A stretch of 64,000 nt of DNA from Triplophysa rosa (lineage: Eukaryota > Chordata > Actinopteri > Cypriniformes > Nemacheilidae). Positions 32,201 through 41,345 of the stretch are shown here, one piece after another (position 1 is the stretch's first letter; each line of letters starts with the position of its first letter). The stretch covers positions 31,186,598 through 31,250,597 of the forward strand of contig NC_079891.1 in NCBI RefSeq assembly GCF_024868665.1. Reading direction: 5' to 3'. The position numbers and the translations under genes are program-made. Below the pieces are notes generated by a model, which saw only the letters and a program-made list of their open reading frames with translations, ran no database searches and was not told where the DNA came from.

Positions 32201-34850
32201 ATAATGGGTTTCACCTCCATGGAATCTAGAAAAACATGGATACAAAGTCTCAAACAGGAATGAATAGCCAAAAGCTACAAGGACAAGATTTGATCTCTCA
32301 CCTCCCGTCAGCTCCATTGTCAATTTCTCATTCTCAATCATCTTCTTCTTCTCCTCCAGCTCTGCTATTAAATTTTCCTTAAGTTCTACCTTCTTATCGT
32401 CAAACTCCTTCACCGCTGCCTTTTTCTCCTTGATGTAGTTCCTCTCCACCTGCTCGGTCTGCGAGATATTCATTTCACATTAATTAACCTGTCAAAGCGG
32501 TGTAATAAATCAACACAGTTTTTAATTCAGCTTACCTCAAGTTGTAGAAAGAGGTCTGAAACGAAATGGGAAGAAGTGAGACAGAGATTATTTTGTATTC
32601 TATTCTCCTGACCATTACTAATATAGTGTGAGATTGGGCATTGAAATCCAGAATCTTTACCAGCGTTACGTAATCTCTCTTTATACTGCTGATCAAGCTT
32701 CTTCATTCTCCTCTGGTACTCCTGCAGTGTGCCTGTAGAATAATTTAATAGAATTGTAAATCATAGTACAAATATCAATAGAAATGTCCCGTGGAAAAAT
32801 GTGGTTTAGTTGTCTATTCTGGATCATTTCCAGTCACCTTCTTGCAGTTGCTGTAGCTGTCGTTTCAGGGACGCCAGTTTATCTTGATACATCCTGCAAA
32901 CATGAAAACAAACTCACTCAGAGACCTTTAATCCACATACGACCAATGATAGCTATGATCTGTCATGTAACATACTGATCATAAATACCATGCTAAAGGA
33001 TATATCACACATGCAACATTTCAACATCTCTTGTTATGACAACATCAGCATGTATGTGATTATAATACTTACTGTTCTTTGATTTCAACGTAGTCGCCTT
33101 CATCGTGTTTGGCCAAATCGGTTTCGCTGGCATCTTCCGTGTCTAACAAAAAGTAACAAGTAACAAGCTATATATATATATATATATATACACAGTGTTG
33201 GGTAAGTTACTCAGTTAATTACTTAGAAAAAGTAATTAATTACCAGTTACTAATTACATATTCAATAGTGTAATTAGATTACTGTACAAATTACTCTCTC
33301 CAAAAAGTATTTAGTTACTTATTACTAATTACTTTCTATATCCTACATCAACTTTGATTAGTTAAGTGATTCAAGGACGGCTCTTTTAATTCATTCAAAT
33401 AAATCATATAAACTACATAAAGTACTCTTATTTACTGACCAAAGTATTACAAATGTGAGAATTATACATTAAAGTACAGATTTTAAAGTTAGACTTTGAA
33501 TTTTGATGTTAATTCCACTATTGCACACACATATATTACACAAAGTATTTAGTCTAATTACATCAAAAGTAACTAATTAAATTACAGAAAAAATAAGAGT
33601 AATCCCTTACTTTACGTTTTCAAGTGAAAAGTAATTAAATTACAGTAACTAATTACTTAGTAACTAGTTACACCCAACACTGTATATATATAAGCGACAC
33701 ATTTGGAACAAAAAAGGGGGAAATATGCAATGCACATATAAATAACATGATGGTTTACAATTTCTCTCTAGATCAAAATATAGCCAAAATTTATTCTCAA
33801 AATGAGAATTGAATAATGTTCATGACATGACATATGCGGCAACAAATGACTATAGTATACAGTACCATCTAGTGGACAAACATTGCTTTTTTCTAGATGT
33901 TCTCTCGTTTTTATTATATAGTGGTAAAAATAAAGGAATCATGTGTTTAAACGTTGACTTGAGATATTTACAAATTCCCAGTGAAAGACTTTATTTTAAC
34001 AAAGAAATGAAAATGCAGGTTTGTGCTTGTGACAACCGCACTGACAGCAAATGATACAAACTGTCTAAGTTACCAAGACAGAGATTAAAACGGGTACGAA
34101 TGATGAACAATTAAAGAACCATGCTAATTCATTTTAAATATATATAACGCACACACACTCACACACATTTGACATAATGTACCGTAGTAGAGCACAGAAG
34201 CAAATCCCTCTCTCCATACTAACAGCAGGCTAACTGAGCTAACAAGATCAACTTTGAACAGTTTAAACCAAACTTTTGACAAAATATCTCCGTTTCCCCA
34301 ACACATTACTTTACACGCAATATGTAAATTATTTCTGTTTGAGGCAACTTGCGTGAGTATTAACAACGTTCATTCTCCTCCGTTCCCTGATGCTAACTCT
34401 GCTAACTGTTTACCATCAGTCTTGGATAGCACATAAAATACAAAAACATGAAACTTCGTCATGCCATCATTAAAAAAGTTATCATACACCCATCAACTGC
34501 GCACAAAGATCCTTTTAAATATACAATAATAAAGGTTTAAGTTGTGTAAAGCTCGTTAGTTATTAAATAAACAGTGAACAAGGCGACACAGCTGCACGCG
34601 CGCGCACACACGTTTGCATTTAAACTCAACTCCAAATCCTAAGCCTGTGTATTTGTTGCAAATATGACACTTAAAGCACATAGGATAAATGAACTGGACT
34701 TAAATATAAATAAATATACATTAGTGTGCGTTAATCACCTTCCTCCGAGTCTCTGCCTCTGAAGCTGCGATCGTCATCTTCATCAACACTGTCTAGCTCT
34801 TCCTCGTCGTTATAGTAATCCACCATGGGTGAAAGTAATGTCGAAGCCAT
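26281..34850 (-). CDS. suds3: SUDS3 (SDS3), SIN3-HDAC corepressor subunit, complete 12-exon coding sequence
   Basis: Nuclear subunit of the SIN3A/HDAC complex; in the family it dimerises through a coiled coil, binds SIN3 and supports deacetylase activity. Coding exons read by eye, from the ATG: 34739-34850, 33073-33142, 32838-32893, 32661-32732, 32536-32555, 32302-32458, 32130-32225, 31859-31920, 31396-31417, 31166-31271, 26774-26858, 26281-26379. They sum to 957 nt (318 aa plus TAG), and every phase joins. Human SUDS3 is about 328 aa. Visible parts: acidic N-terminus ([16 protein letters not shown]); charged coiled-coil region about residues 60-160 ([37 protein letters not shown]); SIN3-binding region about 165-220 ([38 protein letters not shown]); conserved C-terminus ([17 protein letters not shown] to VIRRRSAA). 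An in-frame TAA sits directly before the chosen ATG; Met9 has a good context and could also be used. Introns are GT-AG except intron 7 (AT-AC). Identity rests on family resemblance recalled without a search. Confidence 0.96.
26968..27405. mobile_element. Truncated Tc1-like element in suds3 intron 10
   Basis: Begins after TA with CACTACCGGTTAAAAGTTTT, the usual Tc1-family terminus. It keeps transposase-end debris (CTCAAGAAGCTGCTTGATAA, AAGGTGACTACACTGAAGAT) and a TTCATAATTTTGATGAGTTT tail. The right terminus is missing. Confidence 0.65.
28290..28347 (+). repeat. LINE/SINE-type 3' tail
   Basis: GCTGCTTTGCGACAATGCAA then AATTGTGAAAAGCGCTACAG and AAATAAA. It is the inverted counterpart of the tail at 8932-8975. 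In suds3 intron 10. Confidence 0.55.
28845..28945 (-). mobile_element. tRNA-derived SINE in suds3 intron 10
   Basis: On the plus strand the tail comes first (TTTTGCAGACACTAATCCAA), then CTATACATTTTATATGCTGA, and the reversed tRNA head (CGCTAACGCAATACTCTACC). It matches the family at 1510 in opposite orientation. Confidence 0.7.
29440..30197. mobile_element. hAT-type non-autonomous element in suds3 intron 10
   Basis: Starts TAGGGCTGTATCG and ends CCGTTACATCTCTA (inverted, imperfect). Flanks CGACAGAG (29432-29439) and CTACAGAG (30198-30205) agree at 7 of 8 bases, the hAT duplication length. No transposase was recognised. Confidence 0.72.
30485..30802. mobile_element. Family A MITE in suds3 intron 10
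   Basis: Arms CCTCTTGTCATTTCAAACCT and the mirror CACACCAGTTTAAAATGAC. The inverted inner arms TTTTGAAAAATGTCGGTAAC and GGTTACCGACATTTTTCAAA are unusually well matched, giving a near-perfect inner hairpin. Confidence 0.75.
31396..31417 (-). CDS. suds3: suds3 exon 9, 22-nt microexon
   Basis: Twenty-two bases after TTTTTAG and before GTATGG, encoding LKSPKRP plus the first base of an Ala codon completed by exon 10. It is flanked by introns of 441 nt (to exon 8) and 124 nt (to exon 10). It keeps the frame into [13 protein letters not shown]. Confidence 0.92.
31921..32129 (-). other. suds3: U12-type AT-AC intron (suds3 intron 7)
   Basis: The exon 7 frame ends after the first base of a codon at 32130. 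No usable GT follows at that phase, but the intron begins ATATCC, the minor-spliceosome AT-AC donor core. It ends in AC at 31922-31921. At 31938-31930 it carries TTCCTTAAC, an exact match to the U12 branch-point consensus, about 10 nt before the acceptor. Splicing there gives Lys-Pro-Val-Pro-Ala-Gln-Leu-Asn-Tyr, in line with the family sequence. A GT-AG alternative (acceptor CAG just before TTAAAC) would lose Ala-Gln and needs a poor donor inside exon 7. Confidence 0.88.
32536..32555 (-). CDS. suds3: suds3 exon 5, 20-nt microexon
   Basis: Twenty bases between a CAG acceptor and a GTAAG donor. With the G from exon 4 they encode Asp-Leu-Phe-Leu-Gln-Leu-Glu, which joins exon 4 (…RLRNA) to exon 6 ([10 protein letters not shown]) in frame. 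The order matches the family coiled coil, where the same place reads ELFLQLE. Confidence 0.92.
33193..33682. mobile_element. hAT-type element in a TA repeat, suds3 intron 1
   Basis: CAGTGTTGGGTAAGTTAC at the left and GTTACACCCAACACTG at the right; 490 bp made of TAATTA/AGTTAC motifs. It sits in a (TA)n run (33170-33190 and after 33682), so the 8-bp duplication (TATATACA versus TATATATA) is suggestive only. Confidence 0.78.
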
Positions 34851-35057
34851 TTATTGTGTTGAAATATGGGTATAAATGGTAAAATGTAAACAATCGCACC
34901 GGAGCGACAGGGTTTTCAGTCTTTCGCCCCTTTTTTAATGAGAGGGTAGGCCGACTAATCTGATTGGTCGAATTGCCAGGTCAATGCATGCTGGGAAATG
35001 AAGTTCGTGCTGTGTATGCGCAAGCATGACATAAGGGAAAGAAAAGGAGGGAGAGAG
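34851..35057. promoter_or_regulatory. suds3 promoter and 5' UTR, possibly bidirectional
   Basis: No TATA box is obvious. On the suds3 side there is an inverted CCAAT box (ATTGG, 34963-34967). At 34986-35005, read on the minus strand, AACTTCATTTCCCAGCATGC resembles the ZNF143/Staf site (ACTACAATTCCCAGCATGC type), common in housekeeping and divergent vertebrate promoters. A TGCGCAAGCATG stretch at about 35017-35028 is a weak NRF1-like half. A rightward promoter activity is an inference. Confidence 0.6.

Positions 35058-35060
<3 letters not shown>

Positions 35061-35122
<62 letters not shown>
35061..35122. repeat. (AG)n microsatellite next to the suds3 promoter
   Basis: About 31 uninterrupted AG units, preceded by an impure GA stretch from 35041. 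It is about 200 bp upstream of the suds3 ATG, between suds3 and the possible divergent first exon. Open frames here (Ser-Leu or Arg-Glu runs) are products of the repeat. Confidence 0.98.
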
Positions 35123-35125
<3 letters not shown>

Positions 35126-35515
35126 GTTTTCTCTCTCCAAGTATATTTTCCAGACTTCTCTTGTTTTCGTCAGTCAAGGAACAAGAAGATTATTTGAAGT
35201 TGTCTGTATGTAAACACTTCTGCCTCTCAGCATGCACAATTATTTTCTCGGCCAGGTAAGCATATGATCACTATGAATAGACATAAACACCTTATGGTAT
35301 GATTATTTCTTGGCTTCATTTTTATTATAAAATGTGCATTGGACGCACATTGAGTTTCGTGTTTCATACCATACATTGCTTTGCCTGAGTTTGCATTTCA
35401 TTCACGTTTTCTATTTATTTTAGACATTTATCTAAAATAAATATATACATACTATTGATCAACTATGTACTATCATTACTGATATTATTAGAGTATACGA
35501 CCATGATGTTGTATT

Positions 35516-35595
35516 TACTACTACTGCTGCACTGTTGCTGCTGCTGCTACTACTAGTCTACTACTACTACTTTTAAAAATAATAATAATAATGAC
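35516..35595. repeat. Trinucleotide microsatellite cluster
   Basis: Adjacent short runs of CTG, CTA/ACT and AAT triplets (for example TGCTGCTGCTG and CTACTACTACT followed by AATAATAATAATAATG). It lies in the interval between suds3 and the putative rightward first exon. No coding frame is attached. Confidence 0.85.
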
Positions 35596-35972
35596 AGCGT
35601 TTTGTTAGGTTTAAGTACATCACACAGGATTAAAATACGACTGTATCATACTGTTTCAAGGACCTGCCACTATGTCATCGTATTATTTTGTCGCGTGTAT
35701 CTCTTTTAACCGGCAGGTGGTGGTGTTGAGTTTAAAAAGCCGCTTGGTTCGCGGAATCGTTTGTTAGTCCTGTTACCTTGTAGCAGGTACGATGGATGTT
35801 TTAAACGCGTAAAATGCGTGTCAGATATTTTTCAATCGCGCGGGGTTTCGTACGCAGTAATCCTGTTAGATGTTATAACATGAATTATCATCGCGTTTTA
35901 CTACTAGGCTACACCGAGGGTGAAAGACTCATGACGTCTGTCGAAAATAAAACATGTTGATGCCATTTGCAG

Positions 35973-36167
35973 GTGTAAGAGCGGCAGGACGTCAACGGCA
36001 ATGAGTTTGGAAGTTTATTCCCCTCAGCGTTACACCTAACAAGGACTACTGGAGAAATAAGGTGGATTTTTACTGTGCATCATAGAGGAGAGCTTTTATT
36101 TACGTTTGCTTTTAACGGGACTTCTATGGAGTTGGTTCTGGATTAAAGATACAGCTTTGTTGACTCG
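35973..36167 (+). other. Possible untranslated exon of a gene divergent to suds3 (TAOK3 by synteny)
   Basis: A 195-nt segment preceded by a fair acceptor (CCATTTGCAG) and followed by a strong donor (CTCG then GTAAGG). Upstream, 35700-35790 is CpG-containing and ends CAG/GTACGA, which could be the first exon. The segment has two short upstream-type frames (from ATGAGTTTG and ATGGAGTTG) and no long frame, as in a 5' UTR. In human, SUDS3 and TAOK3 are head-to-head, so TAOK3 is the natural candidate. No protein evidence supports it. Confidence 0.35.
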
Positions 36168-37705
36168 GTAAGGTCATTTTCAGTTTTAATTGCATTGACT
36201 GTGCCTGCGATTTGTTTTGCACGCATATTCTTCATTTGTAATGTATTATATAGTGCATTTAAAACCTTTTTGTCGTATTTGGTATCACTATACTGTAGGT
36301 TGCCTCTGTGCTCGATTGATTTTTCCTTGATGAGCGTCAGACTTCATAAAGTAGAAAATTACTACAACTGATCGAGTTATATAGTGAGCATGCGTTGTAA
36401 CGTCTCGTCATAATATATAACATGCATAAACATCTTGTCAAGAAAACACGTTTATTTTACAATTTTTGAATGTGTTCCAGAAAACACGTTTATTTTACAA
36501 TTTTTGTATGTGTTCCAGAAATACCTATATGTTTTTAGGTCTACACCAGTGCGCTCAGAATAAATGATCCCATGGCTGTTGGGTCGACAGCCCGCTCGTG
36601 CACTTTATTTCCGTGTGTCTGTGTGAACTTAACTCTGTGCGCATACACTCAACGGTTGTTCATCCAGGAAGTCAGATAGACAAACAGGCGAACATGGGCC
36701 ATGAGAACGCTTAAAATACTTAATTCCCCACAGGACATACGAGTTTTGAGGACTGTAATTTTGCCCTTGATCTCCCAGTCACCCTTCAGAAAAGAGGTCA
36801 GTATCTTCTTTAACTATATTGTCATGCGTATGACATATATTTGTGTGACATACATCGCTTTGCGTTCATTTCAGAGTCGTGCAAACATAAATTAATTGTA
36901 ACCTATACGTCATGTTACTTAGAGATCGAAATGGAGTGTATTTTTTGTTTTATTAACACCTGCCTGCGGGCACTTCGCAAAGCTTGTCATTGATCTGAGC
37001 CATATGCCACCCAAACTTTCACTTCCCCTGTAGCTCAAAAATACGTATGCACGCTGTGCGTTCATATATTCTTGTAACTATAACGCGCGTTAAATAATTG
37101 AAGCGCGCTATATGCAAATTACAAATGCGTGCGCAAAGGCGCGCTCCAAATGGAACGGTTAAGTGTAGCCGTGAGAACTTGACAAGAAGTGAGCGCTGTG
37201 GATGTCAGGACTGGTTGTCGGCGGCTCTCGTCTTCACCCCCCGCCGGTCATGTGTAGTCGCTATTTGAAGTAACGGGTCTCTCTGTTACGCGCACATGCA
37301 GAGTTTATTCTGTCGGATGGAGATGATGGTGAGGTTTGATGCCCGTGAGGAGCGCAGGTACATCCAATGCCGTTACTGAGGGCTCTCAGGCACATGAAAC
37401 AAAAGTTACTTTTTGGGCTCGTCTGGGGATGGAAAGAAACGTGGTAGATGTAACTGATGATAGAGAAGCTGTTTCAGTACATTTTTAAGGCATTCGAGTT
37501 AAGGGTGTTTTTAAACATTTTTCAAGTTTTAAAGCATTTATTTTGCATTTACTGAGTGCTTTGTCGTCTGCTTCTGATAATAATGTCATGTAGTGTTTTA
37601 GTGGACCTCAGGCCTACCCTCCATACTGTAGGAATTGTACTATTACTTTCTTAGGATGTCACTGATCTAAAAATTAAATATACGCACTTGGTTTATTAGT
37701 TATGG
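36168..37705. other. Interval without recognised gene; possible alternative first exon at about 37180-37370
   Basis: Mostly AT-rich, with a 38-bp tandem duplication at 36441-36516. A GC- and CpG-richer patch at 37180-37370 ends in a possible donor (GCGCAG/GTACAT). It may be another promoter or first exon of the rightward gene, but nothing coding was recognised. Confidence 0.3.
36441..36516. repeat. 38-bp direct tandem duplication
   Basis: Two abutting copies (36441-36478 and 36479-36516) beginning AGAAAACACGTTTATTTTAC, differing at one visible position (TTTGAATG versus TTTGTATG). The near-identity suggests a recent duplication. Confidence 0.9.
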
Positions 37706-37820
37706 TTATTCAGCCATCCATCCATTTTCCAAACCCATTTGTAACGGGAGGGCTTATCCCAGCATCACAAGCTACATGCCCTATACACCCTGGATAGATG
37801 GCCAGTCCATTGCAGGGCTT
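37706..37820. repeat. Fish CCATCCATCCATT-type dispersed repeat, fragment
   Basis: CAGCCATCCATCCATTTTCC then TACACCCTGGATAGATGGCC and CAGTCCATTGCAGGGCTTG, a motif series of a common fish LINE/SINE-type repeat. Confidence 0.55.
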
Positions 37821-39820
37821 GTGGTTATTCATTTTAAAATATGCTGGTTAAATCCAACAATATTTAGCTTGATTCAAGAATACAGTATACATAATAATTG
37901 TACTTCTATCGTCAAACTGTCCTGCATCACAAGATGTCTTATTTTCGTTTCCCTGCACTGTTATTTCTATCTGCTTGTATTTCCAATCTAGCCTGTAATC
38001 AAGGTGAAACCTTATAGACAGTCCAGAGTGTGACTTTGGTCTCAAGGTTTAATAGAATTGTAATTGCTTATGGTTGTTGTTATACAGTATATGCAGTTAT
38101 CTGAGATTGGACATTCCTAAATTAATTACATGAAGACTACACAACGCTAACAGCACAAATAGGAAGTCCTAGAACAAAACAAGGCCGTACTTCACAAATT
38201 CTAGAAAAATGCAATGTTCTACTTGTTTTGATTTATGCCAGTGCTGCTCAAAATGACTGTAAGGACACAGCGTGAGTCATATCAAGTGCATGTAAGGCTA
38301 ATGCAGAGATTGATGCGGATGAAAGGCACTACATGTTATTTGTTATTCGTTTTTTTCTTTTGAGGCCAGATTTCCCCAAGTCTTTTTCTATAAATTACTG
38401 GTGAACTTTCTGTTTACATGATAACTGCTGTGATCTTCAGTTGTGGTGTTGTCTGTGGAGACACATCCATGGGTGCCAATAGACACTGGTAGACACTTAT
38501 CCATTGCTTCCAGTGCATTTCATTGACAAAAAAGATGAACATGTACAAATGTGTGTGTTCCCTGGCAAATGAACCCTTTAAGAATCACAAACGCACAATT
38601 ATATAGCATATTTGTGCATGTATATTATTTTTTGAGTCTAAAGACGGCTGCTCACACGGATGCTTATTCAGGACCAATCCATGAGATTAAAGAGCCCAAA
38701 TGGTTATCCGACAAAGACATTGAGAAATTCTTGTGACCAAATCTTTGTTTAGATGCCATCCTGTTCAAATCACCATCTTGGCTCCGCTTAGTTCCTCTAA
38801 AATATGAGTTAATGATGTAGCGGCTTCACATAAGTTGACCACAGTCAGCGAGAGCTGTGATTTCGAGGCGACTTGCCCTCCGTCTTTCCTTTGATGGCTG
38901 CGTAGGGAGTCAGAGAGTGGCCTGGAAACACCCAGCTTGTTATAATTAGAGCTTCTGATTAAACCTTGTGTTGTAATGTGTGCCCATTCAATTCTTGCAA
39001 TGCGTTACATTCCAGGGATTTAGTCGGTACATTTTTTTCTGCTCGCAATTGAGGTAAAATTGCTGTTGTGTCCGAGGTACTGACACATTGTGAAGATCTT
39101 TTCATGCTAGCGTGAGGCCTGACCACCCGTGTCCCTGTTCGGTTTTTAGATTTGTCACAGCTCATGGCCTGACCAGCCGTGTCCCTTTAAAGCCCATCTG
39201 AACAGTTTAAAAAAAAAAAGTCCTTCCATCCCCTGCATGTAAGCCGAACGTCTCTGTTGAAAAATGCATCAAGATGGGAGTAACCGCACGGGTTGTCAGA
39301 CGGGGTGGCTCGGGCGCGTACGGCCCGGTAGGAAAGCGCATTAAAAATTAAACCTCTGCCATCGGCCGTAATGTACATCTGTGAACAGCTTCAGAGAGAA
39401 TTCAGAAGAACGGCGCTCAGGATAACACGAAGAATTCTTTCCCTGGAGATGACGCTCACGTGTGCTGATTTTAATGGCGGTATTAAAAGAGATGCACGAC
39501 TCATCTGTTGCAACTCGTAAAAGGCGTCTGACACAGATGCTTTAGGTAATTGTATTACTCCGGAGGATTCGGTTACCGATATTGACCGCAGCCTTGACAA
39601 GGGTTCACAATAGAGGCCCCTGTCATAGTACGGTGGCTCTTGGGTCTATCACGGAATGGGGGGAAAAACCAGTGCGGTTATGTAGAAAGGTGCTGCTGTC
39701 AATGAAATATTTGCTTCTGTGCGAGCCAATGGTTTGCTAATATTTTTATTTAGCAGGGAGTTGGAAGGTAATTTACCACTAAGTATTTTGTTATATGATG
39801 TATGCCGGTACTTCATTAAA

Positions 39821-40282
39821 TTAAAGGAGTAGTTCACTTTAAAATTAAGATTTTATGATAATTCACTCATCCGCATGTCATACAAAGCCGTCCGTGTGTT
39901 TATTTCTTCTGTCGAAAACAAATTGAGGCTTTTGAGGAAAGGTTTCCAGGGTTCTTATCCAAATATTGCACTTAAACGGGGGGCTGTTAGTTAAGGTCCG
40001 AATTTCAGTTTCCTCGCAGCTTCAAAAGGCTCTACACGTCACCAGCCGGTGAATAAGGGTGTTGTCTAGCGAAACGATTGGTCATTTTCCAAGAAACCAA
40101 AAATATTATATACTTTTTAAGCAAGAATAAACTTGCTCTGCCTCGGAGGTCCTCCAGGATGTGCGTCCACGACTTCCGTATTATGCAATCACATTGGAAA
40201 GGTTACGCGTGACGTAGATTAAAAAAAAGATACATTTCTGAAATGCATGAAATTTTAATTTTACAGTGAACTACTCCTTTAA
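39821..40282. mobile_element. TTAA-flanked MITE family D
   Basis: Starts TTAAAGGAGTAGTTCACTTT and ends GTGAACTACTCCTTTAA, a near-perfect terminal inverted repeat. Interior CGAAAACAAATTGAGGCTTT; no coding frame. Confidence 0.85.
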
Positions 40283-40867
40283 AAAGGAGTCCAGATTTTA
40301 GCTCTGTCATTTTAGCTGTTTGCGTCTATATGTTTGAAACTGTATGCACAAGCACGGATGGCATTTAAAAAGCAACTGCGGAGGATAACGTTGTCGGTAT
40401 TTTCCAAACCTGAGATATCTCCATCCATTATCCCCTTCACCTGTATTTTATTACATATTCTAATAAGAGTCCTGCTTTTATTCTTCAGGCTATCAGCATC
40501 ATTAATTCTTTTATTAAACGCATCTATGACTTCAAGAGAAGAGATTATTTTAAGATATGTGTGCAATAGACCTAAATAGAGCTTTATCAAGAAGGATTCC
40601 CTGCTGATATTTATAATCCAAACACAAATATATAAATATTTTATGAACTTCTGCGTCTGGTGGGATGCGGGTGTGTGCACGGACATGTATCGCAACGAGC
40701 TCCTTGTCTGTTTGACAGACAGCGCTGTTGATGTGAATGGAGTGTGATGTAATGTGTAGTGTTCTATAAATAGCATCACGCCCCCACCCTGAAGCCCTCT
40801 GTTTCACCCATATGATGTGCCGACACACGGCAAGCAGCGCTAGAGCGGAACGTAGTATCATAGAGAA

Positions 40868-41090
40868 TTTAAATGCACAATTCACTCAAAAATAAATCAT
40901 TTATTAATTCTCATGTCATTCCAAATGCAGAACACAAAAGAAGATATTTTGAAGAATGGTGGTAACCAAACATTGCACCCATTGACTTCCATTGTATGGG
41001 GACAAAATTACTCTGACATGTCTCAAAATATCGTCTTTAGTATTTCACAGAAGAAAGAATCATATACAGGTTTTATATAAGGTGAACTAG
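40868..41090. mobile_element. Family A MITE, copy
   Basis: ACACAAAAGAAGATATTTTG, TGGTAACCAAACATTGCACC, GACTTCCATTGTATGGGGAC and AGAAGAAAGAATCATATACA identify it. Ends are decayed. Confidence 0.75.
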
Positions 41091-41202
41091 TTTTACAATG
41101 TTCGACACCAACGGCTAGTAAAATAATTCGATAAAGCAATAATTGAATGTAAATATTTAGAATATTTAAAAACATGGAAAGTAGAATTTTGTAATGCAAA
41201 AC

Positions 41203-41345
41203 TTAAAGGTCCAGTGTATGAAATTTAGTGGCATCTAAAGGCTCTCCACCCATCTCCCTACCTTTCGAAGCACAACGGTGGCTGACACAGCACTAAGATG
41301 TCGTCACGTTTTCGCTTCTTTCCCAAAGGAGATCATTTTCATAAA
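41203..41345. mobile_element. TTAA-flanked MITE family B, truncated
   Basis: Starts TTAAAGGTCCAGTGTATG and keeps AGATGTCGTCACGTTTTCGC and CCAAAGGAGAT, then loses similarity. Confidence 0.75.

Noticed and set aside
32784..32978. 64-aa plus-strand frame resembling a signal peptide
   Set aside because: It is antisense across suds3 exon 3 and its introns.
34935..35213. Ser-Leu and Arg-Glu repeat proteins
   Set aside because: They are translations of the (AG)n microsatellite in several frames.
40312..40779. 155-aa minus-strand frame
   Set aside because: Longest anonymous frame, but no recognised domain, no conserved motif and overlapping frames on both strands; probably chance.
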